From an uncultured Clostridium sp. (GTDB lineage Bacteria > Bacillota > Clostridia > Lachnospirales > Lachnospiraceae), in contig UQXF01000050.1 in assembly GCA_900544905.1 (NCBI GenBank), positions 1-23,172 of the forward strand: a stretch of DNA of 23,172 nt. Reading direction: 5' to 3'. Within the stretch, counting starts at the first letter, position 1. Each line of letters begins with the position of its first letter. This document shows, one piece after another, positions 6,825-14,823 of this stretch. A program made the position numbers and the translations under genes. The notes beneath the pieces are model-generated. The model had not been told where the DNA came from and ran no database searches. It saw only the letters and a program-made list of their open reading frames with translations.

Positions 6825-7277
6825 TTATTTTATAAAATCCTTCAGCATATCCACATGATATCCAAGCAAAAGCCAGTCCCGGATTATGGTAAATAACAAA
6901 ACAATAAAAAGATACCCATATATAAGCCCGGTTCTTTTATAAAAATAACATTTTCCATCCTTCCTTACCAGAGTAATCAGAACTCCGCACTCATAATATA
7001 AAATTAAAAGAATTCCTAATAATACAGCAGGGTTATAGAACAATGACTGCAGAACATGCCCCTGCATCAGAGCAAAGGCTGCCCTCGTACCACCGCATCC
7101 CGGACAATACACCTTGAAAAGCTCATGAATTCCGCATGGAAATGACGGAAGTATCCCATAACGCTGCAGCATTACCACAAGCAGCATTGACAATAATGCC
7201 CCGCCAGCAGCAACATTTACTATAACAAAATCCCTGAGCAATACTTTATAATTGGTTATGGTTTTCCTGCTATCCAT
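6825..7277 (-). CDS. DUF2752 family membrane protein
   Basis: This is a 150-residue integral membrane protein of unknown function. It carries the DUF2752 hallmark CPGCGGTRAAFALMQG at residues 58-73, followed by the usual LFYNPAVLLGILLIL helix. About three to four membrane helices are visible: residues ~17-37, ~79-100 and ~117-140, with a possible short one near the CPGCGG motif. The cysteine pair lies at the end of a segment expected near a membrane face. Start chosen at the ATG at 7277, where AGGAG sits 8 bases upstream; the in-frame ATG 19 codons earlier lacks a site. It is divergent from the DUF4190 gene; such small membrane proteins often occur together in Clostridia. Function cannot be assigned. 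Confidence 0.85.
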   Translation of the reverse strand: MDSRKTITNYKVLLRDFVIVNVAAGGALLSMLLVVMLQRYGILPSFPCGIHELFKVYCPGCGGTRAAFALMQGHVLQSLFYNPAVLLGILLILYYECGVLITLVRKDGKCYFYKRTGLIYGYLFIVLLFTIIRDWLLLGYHVDMLKDFIK

Positions 7278-7363
7278 CTGTTTTCTCCTAAATCTTTTGT
7301 CAGCTGTTCTCCATTTTAACATATCGGAAGGCAAATTGCCATAAGCAGAATAAAGGGTTTCCC

Positions 7364-7393
7364 TTTACAGAAACCATTTAAAAATGTTATGAT
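7364..7393 (+). promoter_or_regulatory. Near-consensus promoter of the DUF4190 gene
   Basis: A -35 TTTACA (7364-7369) and a -10 TATGAT (7388-7393) are separated by 18 bases. The ATG of the gene is 33 bases further on, with AAAGGAGA before it. Each hexamer differs from the sigma-A consensus at one position. Confidence 0.65.
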
Positions 7394-7425
7394 AGCCTTA
7401 TCTTATTTACTTAAAGGAGAATCAT

Positions 7426-7887
7426 ATGGACGAAAACAATAACAATGTAAATGAAACTGATATTCCTGAAAACAGCACTGTCCCTGAAACCGATATCCCT
7501 GAAAGCAGCACTGCCCCTGAAACTGATAAAGATGGTAGCAGCAAACCAGTGTCTGCTTTTGAAATGCCAGGCGACAACCGCATAAACGCTGCACCGGTAC
7601 CAAAAACTGATTCTTACAGTAATGTGGTATCAGAGCCTGCCGAATTTTCAACAGGCTTTGGAATTGCCTCTCTGGTAATGGGCATTCTGAGTATTCTAAC
7701 CTGCTGTTGCTGCGGATTAGGTATCCTTATGAGTATCCTGGGAATTATCTTTGGATGCATCCAGCCAAAGGATGAATTTGGCAATAAGCCCGGCATAGCG
7801 GTTGCAGGTATCGCAACTTCCATAATCGGTATATTATCAGGTGTGCTGATACTCGTTCTTTTTATCATTACAGGAATGTTTGCCTGA
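7426..7887 (+). CDS. DUF4190 domain membrane protein with short repeat N-terminus
   Basis: This is a 153-residue membrane protein. The first ~75 residues are hydrophilic, rich in Asp, Glu, Thr, Ser, Pro and Asn, and contain two and a half copies of an 11-residue repeat (ETDIPESSTAP type, residues 10-42). The C-terminal half has two hydrophobic segments (about residues 76-110 and 122-152) around a PKDEFGNKPGIAVAGI link. That is the DUF4190 pattern, with a CCCC run inside the first segment. The function of DUF4190 proteins is unknown; the tail is probably disordered and cytoplasmic or at the surface. AAAGGAGA precedes the ATG at good distance. It converges with the ArsR gene, its stop being only 10 bases from that gene's stop, with no clear terminator between. 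Confidence 0.82.
   Translation: MDENNNNVNETDIPENSTVPETDIPESSTAPETDKDGSSKPVSAFEMPGDNRINAAPVPKTDSYSNVVSEPAEFSTGFGIASLVMGILSILTCCCCGLGILMSILGIIFGCIQPKDEFGNKPGIAVAGIATSIIGILSGVLILVLFIITGMFA
7453..7518 (+). repeat. 33-bp tandem repeat inside the DUF4190 gene
   Basis: Two 33-base units (7453-7485 and 7486-7518) encode ETDIPENSTVP and ETDIPESSTAP, and a third, decayed unit follows. The units differ at only a few, partly synonymous, positions. The low-complexity repeat keeps another frame open on the opposite strand, which gives a spurious ORF there. Confidence 0.75.
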
Positions 7888-7897
7888 TTAAGCCCTT

Positions 7898-8257
7898 TTA
7901 TTCACTAATGTGCTCTAAGCCCTGTTCAAATATATGCTTAATGTGCTCGTCATCCAGTGAATAGTACACAACCTTTCCCTCCTTGCGGTTCTTAACCAGC
8001 TTTGCTGATTTTAACACCCTCAGCTGATGGGAAATAGAAGACTGGCTCATTCCCAGCAAAATGGAGATATCGCATACACACATCTCACTCTCAAACAGTG
8101 CGCAGAGAATCCGGACTCTTGTGGTATCTCCAAATACCTTAAATAATTCTGCCAAATCATACAATGTCTCTTCCTCAGGCATATGCTTTTTTACTCTTTC
8201 TACCACATCCTGGTGGATAGCATTGCATTCACATACTTCTGCGTGTCGGGTATCCAT
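7898..8257 (-). CDS. ArsR/SmtB metal-sensing repressor, CadC-like
   Basis: This is a 119-residue winged-helix repressor of the ArsR/SmtB family. The DNA-reading helix is in MSQSSISHQLRVLKSAKLV (residues 70-88), and the wing is RKEGKVVYYSL. Two metal sites typical of CadC can be traced. The alpha3N-type cysteines are C9 and C11 at the N-terminus with C60 and C62 in MCVCDI. The alpha5 ligands are D103, H105, H116 and E119, with the same D-x-H-x10-H-x2-E spacing as CadC/SmtB. This predicts sensing of Cd/Pb/Zn, with metal binding releasing DNA. No efflux ATPase, transporter or metallothionein gene lies next to it, so the regulated gene is unknown. AGGAGG lies 7 bases before the ATG. It starts 27 bases after the parvulin-like lipoprotein gene and is probably the last gene of that unit. 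Confidence 0.9.
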   Translation of the reverse strand: MDTRHAEVCECNAIHQDVVERVKKHMPEEETLYDLAELFKVFGDTTRVRILCALFESEMCVCDISILLGMSQSSISHQLRVLKSAKLVKNRKEGKVVYYSLDDEHIKHIFEQGLEHISE

Positions 8258-8284
8258 GTCATTTCCTCCTGTTCTCCAATGGCA

Positions 8285-9301
8285 TTAAAATGGGAACTCC
8301 TTTATCAGTTCCATATTTACATCCTCTTCCATGTTAAAGTGCGATTCATACTTCTTTGCCCATTCCTCATATACCCCGTCGAAATATTCCTTCTGCTTCT
8401 GGACAATGATTGCCTCCTTATTTTTCTTTGTCAGCTCTTCGTCATTTGCCTTCAGCATTTTAAATATATGATATCCATATTCACTTTGAATAACGGTACT
8501 GACTTCACCATCCGAGAGACTGAGAATCTTATCTGCAACCGACTCTCCGTATTCTTCAATCATTTCTGTTCTGGACATGGTATAGGATGCAGAGTACTGT
8601 AAATCATATTTATCTACGATTATATCGTAAGTGACATCCTCATCCTGTGCCAGGGAGGACAATGCCTCATTTGCCTTTTGCAGCTGGGCTGCCTTTTTCT
8701 CCTCTGTATATTCTTCCACCGTTCCATCATTTTTCGCCTTATAGCACTCAAATACGATATCATAAAATGTGGTCATCCGTGCTTCTTCTTCCGATATTTC
8801 AAAATCATAATCTGCAATAATCTGTTTATAAACCTTTTCTGCAATCAGATTTTCTTCAATCACCTGAACCACTAAATCACGGGTAATCTCTGCTTCCGAA
8901 ATATCCTTCTCTGTCAGACCTTTATAAAAGGTTTCTGCCATGTTTTCTGCCTCTGCCTTCTCATTATCACTTAAGGATATTTTTAATTCTTCTGCCTGGG
9001 CAACCAATACCTTAACCCGGTTTATATTGGTTATGATATCCCGGATTGTAACATCCCTTACGCTGCTCTTTCCATCATCTGTTGTCAGCTCCAGGCTCCA
9101 TATTCCATTTCCATAGGTTTTCTGGTAATCCTCCTCCACGGTCCTGGCATAGATATAAAACTCCCCATAGGTAATTGTGGCGTTACCAAATTCATATACT
9201 ACTTTTTCCGTATTTTCATTGTCCTTTTTCCCACATGAAATAAGGGTAATCATGCACAACAAACCAATTACAGCAACCGCCGCTCTCTTTCCATATCTCA
9301 T
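8285..9301 (-). CDS. Parvulin-like (PpiC/SurA-type) lipoprotein foldase
   Basis: This 338-residue lipoprotein is probably tethered to the outer face of the membrane. It has a lipoprotein signal (Arg/Lys start, hydrophobic core) ending in the lipobox L20-I21-S22-C23. An N-terminal SurA/trigger-like helical region (about 30-170) is followed by a region resembling the PpiC rotamase domain (about 170-300; DGEVSTVIQSEYGYHIFKML is the clearest match). A charged helix lies at the end. The likely role is prolyl isomerisation or chaperoning of secreted proteins, as for PrsA. Whether the isomerase site is active is not clear from sequence. GGAGG stands 8 bases before the ATG and lies across the end of the upstream gene, whose stop is 3 bases away. 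Translation of the two is thus probably coupled. Confidence 0.85.
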   Translation of the reverse strand: MRYGKRAAVAVIGLLCMITLISCGKKDNENTEKVVYEFGNATITYGEFYIYARTVEEDYQKTYGNGIWSLELTTDDGKSSVRDVTIRDIITNINRVKVLVAQAEELKISLSDNEKAEAENMAETFYKGLTEKDISEAEITRDLVVQVIEENLIAEKVYKQIIADYDFEISEEEARMTTFYDIVFECYKAKNDGTVEEYTEEKKAAQLQKANEALSSLAQDEDVTYDIIVDKYDLQYSASYTMSRTEMIEEYGESVADKILSLSDGEVSTVIQSEYGYHIFKMLKANDEELTKKNKEAIIVQKQKEYFDGVYEEWAKKYESHFNMEEDVNMELIKEFPF

Positions 9302-9304
9302 ACA

Positions 9305-10375
9305 CTATTCCTCCACATATTCTGTAAAATCATATAAAGAAATGTCCTTCCAAACGCTGCCTGCAAATTCCGGCTCCTTGCTTACACCGGCTTCCTGATA
9401 CCATTCCTCTTTCTTTTCTGCCAGCTTTTCCTCCTCCAAATCCGCCTTGTAATAGCTCATAATCTGGTCTGCCAAATCCTGGTTGTTAACCTCTACCATT
9501 TTTAATATTGCATAACAGCTCTCTGTCTCTATTACCGGACTGTATTCATTTTCCTTTAAAGTTTCTGCATATTCTGAAAAAGGAGCTCCAAAGCTTCCTG
9601 TCAGATTGCTCTCCTCCCCAGAATACGCTGACACTCCATATTTCTCCGCAATCTCCTCGATATCCGCACCATCTGCCAATTCTTTATATGCCTCATCTGC
9701 ATCCTTTTTCCGCTGGGCAATCATTTCCTCAGAAAGCATAACCGGAGTCTCTCCGTCCTCCTGCCTTTCATAATCGCCATCCTCCGTCATCTCTACCTTA
9801 GGAAAAAGAAGGATATACATGGTGGCATAATTCTGGTCTTCCACTGTCACCTCTTCCTTTACAGCGTCCTCCAGCTTCTTTACCAGATATCTTTGTCTGT
9901 ATACTTCCGTCACACAATCCTGTGTAATTCCCAACTTATTTAAAACGGAGCCATTTATGCTGCCCATAAACTGTACCGCATCACTCCGGACAGATTTTTC
10001 CTCTTCCTCAGAAAGCACAATTCCCTGCTTCTTCGCAATAGTGTACTCAACCTTATAATCCCGAATCAGCTCCAGAATCTGCTGCTTGTAATATTCCGCC
10101 ATATTACTTCCATCCTGTGCTGTGGTATTCTCCAGATAATCTGCCGTAAGACCGAGATTCTCCACATTTTGCAGGATATAGAGGTTCACCTCATTTAAAT
10201 AAACCTCCTCCTGTCCCACTGTAAACACCAGCTGGCTTTCCGGCTCCTCTCCGGCTCCGGAAAGCTTCCATACACCGACAGACACTAAGCCAATCAACAG
10301 GACAACTGCCAGAATAATAAGTATGAACCCTTTTCTATTCTTCCGCTTATCTTGCTTTTTCTTTTTATCTGACAT
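9305..10375 (-). CDS. Membrane-anchored parvulin-like (PpiC/SurA-type) foldase
   Basis: This is a 356-residue protein with a Lys/Arg-rich cytoplasmic start (MSDKKKKQDKRKNRKG), one membrane helix (about residues 17-38) and a large outer part. It resembles PrsA/SurA: a helical N-terminal half with LNEVNLYILQ and KQQILELIRDYKVEYTIAKKQGI, then a parvulin-type region around residues 185-310. That region ends in ENEYSPVIETESCYAILKMVEV, with an acidic insertion (TEDGDYERQEDGE) near its start. It lacks a lipobox, unlike its downstream paralogue. The start at 10375 is supported by GAGAGG 6 bases upstream; a longer in-frame start at 10465 would lie inside the palindromic element and is rejected. A parvulin gene after mfd is a common Clostridial arrangement. 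Confidence 0.85.
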   Translation of the reverse strand: MSDKKKKQDKRKNRKGFILIILAVVLLIGLVSVGVWKLSGAGEEPESQLVFTVGQEEVYLNEVNLYILQNVENLGLTADYLENTTAQDGSNMAEYYKQQILELIRDYKVEYTIAKKQGIVLSEEEEKSVRSDAVQFMGSINGSVLNKLGITQDCVTEVYRQRYLVKKLEDAVKEEVTVEDQNYATMYILLFPKVEMTEDGDYERQEDGETPVMLSEEMIAQRKKDADEAYKELADGADIEEIAEKYGVSAYSGEESNLTGSFGAPFSEYAETLKENEYSPVIETESCYAILKMVEVNNQDLADQIMSYYKADLEEEKLAEKKEEWYQEAGVSKEPEFAGSVWKDISLYDFTEYVEE

Positions 10376-10391
10376 GTTTTTCCTCTCAAAA

Positions 10392-10405
10392 TCTATATTT
10401 TGTCC
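10392..10405. repeat. Left 14-bp direct repeat flanking the palindrome
   Basis: TCTATATTTTGTCC here and TCTATACTTTGTCC at 10618-10631 match at 13 of 14 positions. They lie in the same orientation, 1 base outside each end of the palindromic element. This could be a target-site duplication from insertion or part of the element itself. Confidence 0.7.
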
Positions 10406-10406
10406 T

Positions 10407-10616
10407 GGGCAATTGCGAAACTCCCTGTTTTCAAAAACATAGTTGTGCAAAATAAACAACTTCACAAACAGGGTACTTTGGAGCCGTCAGTACTTAGGTG
10501 CCGTGTTTTGGCACCTTATGTACTGTTACGAGCGACAAGTAGTGCAAACGTGCCCTGTGGTGAATTGTTTATTTTACACAACGTGCGATTTCAAAAACTG
10601 AGTTTCGCAATCGCCC
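10407..10616. mobile_element. 210-bp imperfect palindromic element, MITE-like
   Basis: The region between mfd and the foldase gene is filled by a long inverted repeat. The outer ends GGGCAATTGCGAAACTC (10407-10423) and GAGTTTCGCAATCGCCC (10600-10616) pair at 16 of 17 positions. GTTGTGCAAAATAAACAA (10442-10459) pairs with 10565-10582 at 17 of 18. The centre has GGTGCC (10497-10502) and GGCACC (10510-10515) around a 7-base loop, with GTAC pairing further out. Some stretches between these blocks do not pair. The element carries no credible gene; a 78-codon plus-strand frame across it is a by-product. Terminal inverted repeats plus flanking direct repeats fit a MITE or another dispersed palindromic repeat. 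As RNA it would fold into one long hairpin and could end the mfd transcript. Confidence 0.7.
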
Positions 10617-10617
10617 G

Positions 10618-10631
10618 TCTATACTTTGTCC
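10618..10631. repeat. Right 14-bp direct repeat flanking the palindrome
   Basis: TCTATACTTTGTCC is the partner of the copy at 10392-10405, with one mismatch. On the minus strand each copy includes TATAGA, a possible -10 hexamer for the downstream foldase gene. Confidence 0.7.
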
Positions 10632-10668
10632 CATAAATGCATACTCATATACACATTGTACACCAATT

Positions 10669-13600
10669 CTATTTTTCAATCAACATATCAATATCTTCAA
10701 TAATACTCTCCAGCTCATGGATAAAATTTTTAAGGCTCTTCTTTTCCAAATCCACCACAAAACCGGAGTTAGCGCCTGCCACTACCCGAATATTATTGAG
10801 GTATTTTGTTAAAAATGCTTCCAGACAGTCCATCTTCACCTTAACTCCCGGCGCCATTTCAATATGCACCTGCTTGTTTTTATAGGTAATCGATGTAATA
10901 AAGGCTTCATGCGCTCTTGCCTTAAGCCTTGCAATGGTAAGAAGATTCAGCACCTCATATGGCGGCTCTCCAAAACGGTCCGTCAGCTCATCCAGCATAT
11001 CCTCATAATCTTCCTTTGTCCACACTCCGGATATCCGCTTGTAAAGCTCCAGCTTCACCATCTCATTTTTTACATAGGTTGCCGGAATATACGCATCCAC
11101 CGGAAGCTCAACAGAGGTTGTATATTCCTCCTCGGTTTTCTCACCCTTTTGCCTTAATATGGCTTCATTTAACATCTTGCAGTATAAATCATAGCCTACT
11201 GCCGCCATATGCCCTGACTGGTCCGCCCCAAGCAGATTACCGGCTCCACGAATCTCCAAATCCCGCATGGCAATTTTAAAGCCGGAGCCCAAATCCGTAA
11301 ATTCACGAATCGCCTTTAACCGTTTCTCAGCGGTCTCCTTTAACATTTTATCCCGTTTGTACATTAAGAATGCATATGCTGTTTTATCGGAACGTCCCAC
11401 TCTTCCTCTCAGCTGATATAGCTGGGATAACCCAAAATTTTCTGCATCATGGATAATCATTGTATTTACATTTGCAATGTCCAGACCGGTCTCAATAATC
11501 GTGGTTGTGACCAGTACATCAATCTCTTTATTAATAAATGCAAACATGACATCCTCTAATTCCTTTTCCTTCATCTGCCCATGGGCATAGGAAATCCGCA
11601 CCTCCGGCATCATTCTGGAAAGGTCCGCAGCAATATCCGCAATATTATTGACTCTGTTATATACATAATAAACCTGTCCGCCACGGGACAGCTCCCTTGA
11701 AATGGCCTCCTTTACAAGCTCCGGATTATACTCCAGTACATATGTCTGGATTGCTTTTCTGTCCACCGGAGGCTCCTCTAACAGACTCATGTCGCGAATA
11801 CCTATCAGACTCATATGAAGCGTTCTCGGAATCGGGGTAGCCGTCAATGTCAGTACATCCACATCCTTTTTCATCTGCTTGATTTTTTCCTTGTGGGTTA
11901 CACCAAAACGCTGCTCTTCGTCAATAATCAGAAGACCCAGATTACTGTAATCCAAATCCTTGGACAGAAGCCGGTGTGTACCAATAATAATATCAACCTG
12001 ACCCTTTTTTAAATCCTCTAATGTTTTTTTCTGCTCCTTGGGCGTCAAAAATCTTGACAGCATACCGACACGAATTGGAAAATCCTGCATCCGCTCCTTA
12101 AAGGTATTGTAATGCTGCTGTGCCAGAATGGTTGTGGGTACCAAATACGCAACCTGCTTACCATCCTGTACCGCTTTAAAGGCTGCCCGGATGGCAATCT
12201 CCGTCTTTCCGTATCCCACATCTCCACAGATTAACCGGTCCATGATTTTGGAGCTCTGCATATCCTGCTTAGTCTCCTCAATGGCTTTTAACTGGTCCTC
12301 TGTCTCTTCATAGGGGAACATTTCTTCAAATTCCTTCTGCCAAACCGTATCCTGTGAAAACGCATACCCTTCCCTTGACTGTCTGGCAGCATAGAGTTCC
12401 ACCAGCTCTCTGGCAATTTCCTTTACCTGTCCCCGGACTCTCGACTTGGTTTTCTCCCATTCCTGGCCTCCCAATTTATTGAGCTTCGGTTTCCGCCCTT
12501 CCTTTGAGGAATACTTCTGTATCAAATCAAGCTGGGATGCCAGGATAAACAATTTCGCACCACCGCTGTATTCAATGGAAATATAATCCTTCGTTACCTT
12601 ATCTACCTCTATTTTTTCAATTCCAAGATAAATGCCAAGACCATGCTTTTCATGTACTACATAGTCCCCAATATTTAAATCGTCAAAGCTCTTGATTTTT
12701 TCTCCCGAATATAATGGTTTCCGTTTGATACGGGTTCTGTTTTTTTTCTGTCCGAATATATCGCCCTCTGTCAGTACAACAAGCTTAATCTCCGGAACAC
12801 AAAAGCCAGCCTTTAATCTGCCATTTGTCACCATCATCTCTGATGCAGCTAAAACCCTGTCCTTATCCGCCAAAAAGAAGCAATTGACATCCTGCTCCTG
12901 CAATTCCTTTGCTAAACGCTCTCCTCTGGTGGCAGAGGGAGAAAACAGCAAGATGCGGTACTCTTCCTTTTTCCATCTCTTGATATCCTTTAACAGCATT
13001 TCAAAATTGTGATGGTAGGTGGGCACCATTTTCGTATCAAATACCAGCTTTGTCTGCGGCTCAAACAGGGAATCCTCCTTACTTAAAATGCTGAACAGAA
13101 CCGTATCCCTCGTTGCAATTTTTCCTGCCATTTCTTTATAGTCAAATAATATATCCGCCTGGCTGGGAAGCATATAGCCGCCCTCTAACCGGCTTACCAT
13201 ACTTTCCCTGAATTCAAGCTGGCATGCCTCTGCCCTTGCAAGCACATGTGCCGGGTCGTCTACCATAATCAGCGTATCCTTTGGCATATAACTGAGAAAG
13301 CTGGTAAGCTCCTCATAAAAGCTTCCGATATAACTATCAATTCCCATGGCACTATGAAAATATTCCAGCTCCTCCTTAAGACCTGCCACCTCCCGGTTGA
13401 TTCTGCCATATGCCTCGGTCTGAAAAGCCTCCTTCAGCTTTTTTGCATACGCTTTATGCTCCTTATCAATTTTCTTAAGCCCTTTATCAATTCTTTCCTG
13501 GTCAAGAATCATCTCTGCCGCCGGATACACAGACAATGTTTCCACATTTTCTATGCTTCGCTGGCTTTCCACATCAAAGCTCCGGATGCTGTCTATTTCC

Positions 13601-14184
13601 TCGCCCCAAAGCTCTACCCGGTAAGGGCACTCACTGCTCATAGGGAAGATATCTAAAATACCTCCCCTGATTGCAAACTGTCCTACACCATCCACCCAGT
13701 CATTTCTCTCATAACCAAGTGAAACCAGACGCTTCTTCATATCATCCAGGCAAAGCGTCTCTCCCATGCGGAACGTCACTATATTATTTTTTATCTCTTC
13801 TAAGGGAACCACCTTATTGAGCAGGGCATCTATGGACACAACTACCGTAGAAACATCTTCCTCAATAATATTCTTCAACACTTCCATACGCTGGCGCAAA
13901 ATTGTATGTCCATGAATATCTGCGCTGTAAAAAAGTACGTCCTTTGCCGGATAATACAGGATATTCTTATCAAAAAAACTGTAGGCGTCCAATATCTCCT
14001 TTGCCCGGTCCTCACTGTAGGTCACAATCAGCTTAACCCGGTCTGCACCCAGACAATCCATTGTGTAATAGCGTGCAAAGCCGTCTGTTCCGCTAATCTC
14101 CACCGGAGTCTTCTTTTTTCCCTTTGCAATTTCATATTTACTGCCCAATTCCGAAAGCCGGAAAGGCGCTCTTAACACTTCCAT
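10669..14184 (-). CDS. mfd: Transcription-repair coupling factor
   Basis: This is an ATP-driven DNA translocase that displaces RNA polymerase stalled at lesions and recruits UvrA for nucleotide excision repair. At 1171 residues it has full family length. Domains in order: the UvrB-like N-terminal part (about 1-330, with GGILDIFPMSS...RVELWGEEIDSIRSFD), and the RNA polymerase interaction domain beginning IGDYVVHEKHGLGIYLGIEK (about 500). The superfamily 2 motor follows, with Walker A GDVGYGKTEIAIRAAFKA (about 650), DEEQRFGV (about 755), TATPIPRTLHMSL and QLRGRVGRSDKTAYAF. The C-terminal TRCF domain ends the protein. All motor motifs look intact. The ATG at 14184 has AGAGGA 7 bases upstream. 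It starts 41 bases after pth, in the usual Firmicute order pth-mfd. Confidence 0.98.
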   Translation of the reverse strand: MEVLRAPFRLSELGSKYEIAKGKKKTPVEISGTDGFARYYTMDCLGADRVKLIVTYSEDRAKEILDAYSFFDKNILYYPAKDVLFYSADIHGHTILRQRMEVLKNIIEEDVSTVVVSIDALLNKVVPLEEIKNNIVTFRMGETLCLDDMKKRLVSLGYERNDWVDGVGQFAIRGGILDIFPMSSECPYRVELWGEEIDSIRSFDVESQRSIENVETLSVYPAAEMILDQERIDKGLKKIDKEHKAYAKKLKEAFQTEAYGRINREVAGLKEELEYFHSAMGIDSYIGSFYEELTSFLSYMPKDTLIMVDDPAHVLARAEACQLEFRESMVSRLEGGYMLPSQADILFDYKEMAGKIATRDTVLFSILSKEDSLFEPQTKLVFDTKMVPTYHHNFEMLLKDIKRWKKEEYRILLFSPSATRGERLAKELQEQDVNCFFLADKDRVLAASEMMVTNGRLKAGFCVPEIKLVVLTEGDIFGQKKNRTRIKRKPLYSGEKIKSFDDLNIGDYVVHEKHGLGIYLGIEKIEVDKVTKDYISIEYSGGAKLFILASQLDLIQKYSSKEGRKPKLNKLGGQEWEKTKSRVRGQVKEIARELVELYAARQSREGYAFSQDTVWQKEFEEMFPYEETEDQLKAIEETKQDMQSSKIMDRLICGDVGYGKTEIAIRAAFKAVQDGKQVAYLVPTTILAQQHYNTFKERMQDFPIRVGMLSRFLTPKEQKKTLEDLKKGQVDIIIGTHRLLSKDLDYSNLGLLIIDEEQRFGVTHKEKIKQMKKDVDVLTLTATPIPRTLHMSLIGIRDMSLLEEPPVDRKAIQTYVLEYNPELVKEAISRELSRGGQVYYVYNRVNNIADIAADLSRMMPEVRISYAHGQMKEKELEDVMFAFINKEIDVLVTTTIIETGLDIANVNTMIIHDAENFGLSQLYQLRGRVGRSDKTAYAFLMYKRDKMLKETAEKRLKAIREFTDLGSGFKIAMRDLEIRGAGNLLGADQSGHMAAVGYDLYCKMLNEAILRQKGEKTEEEYTTSVELPVDAYIPATYVKNEMVKLELYKRISGVWTKEDYEDMLDELTDRFGEPPYEVLNLLTIARLKARAHEAFITSITYKNKQVHIEMAPGVKVKMDCLEAFLTKYLNNIRVVAGANSGFVVDLEKKSLKNFIHELESIIEDIDMLIEK

Positions 14185-14225
14185 ATCTTCTTCCTCTAAT
14201 TTTTGTTTGGATAGATGAGGAAACC

Positions 14226-14789
14226 CTATTTCCCATTGTATTGGTTCATTGCCTGGGGAATATCATCCAGGAGCAGCAGCTTCAATGCCTCACAGGCCTT
14301 ATCATATCCCTGGTTCATAAGAGCCTGCTCCTCCTCTGAAAAATGAGACAGCACATAATCTGCCAAATCCATCTTCGGCGGTTTCATTCCAACACCAATG
14401 CGAAGCCTCGGAAATTCCTCTGTACCGAGATGGGCAATAATATTTTTCATCCCATTGTGTCCACCTGCACTGCCCTTTTCCCGGATACGAAGTCTTCCCA
14501 CATCCAGATTGATATCATCATAAATAACGATAATATCCTCCGGTGCAACCTTATAATAGCCTGACACTAAAGCAACGCTCTCTCCACTAAGATTCATAAA
14601 GGTCATGGGTTTCAGCAAAATGACGCTTTGTCCATCTATTTTTCCCTTTCCATACATACCCTTATGCTTCATGGTATCCAATGCTATATTATATTTGTCT
14701 GCCAATGCATCTATAACTTCAAATCCAACATTATGCCTTGTCTTATCATACCTGGCAGTTGGATTTCCAAGTCCTACAACCAACTTCAT
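14226..14789 (-). CDS. pth: Peptidyl-tRNA hydrolase
   Basis: This enzyme cleaves peptidyl-tRNA released from stalled ribosomes and so recycles tRNA. It is 187 residues, normal for the bacterial family. Signatures: VVGLGNPTARYDKTRHNVGF at the N-terminus, with N9 and catalytic H19; the MNLSGESVA loop; IVIYDDINLDVGRLRIREKGSAGGHNG with the catalytic Asp; and the RLRIGVGMKPPKMDLADYVL end. The start is the ATG at 14789, which begins exactly at the family's usual first residue and has GAGGA 7 bases upstream. A longer in-frame ATG at 14831 would overlap the end of the upstream gene by 8 bases and is less likely. It lies 34 bases after the GlmU-like gene and 41 bases before mfd. Confidence 0.97.
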   Translation of the reverse strand: MKLVVGLGNPTARYDKTRHNVGFEVIDALADKYNIALDTMKHKGMYGKGKIDGQSVILLKPMTFMNLSGESVALVSGYYKVAPEDIIVIYDDINLDVGRLRIREKGSAGGHNGMKNIIAHLGTEEFPRLRIGVGMKPPKMDLADYVLSHFSEEEQALMNQGYDKACEALKLLLLDDIPQAMNQYNGK

Positions 14790-14823
14790 AACACTTTCCT
14801 CGTTTTTTCTCCTGCCAAATATA

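Noticed and set aside
7403..7651. 82-codon minus-strand frame with Gln/Cys/Phe repeats
   Set aside because: It is the antisense of the 33-base repeat in the DUF4190 gene and has no start signal.
10400..10636. 78-codon plus-strand frame across the palindromic element
   Set aside because: It spans both arms of the inverted repeat and lacks a ribosome binding site. It is better explained as a by-product of the element, although similar annotated fragments may exist in databases.
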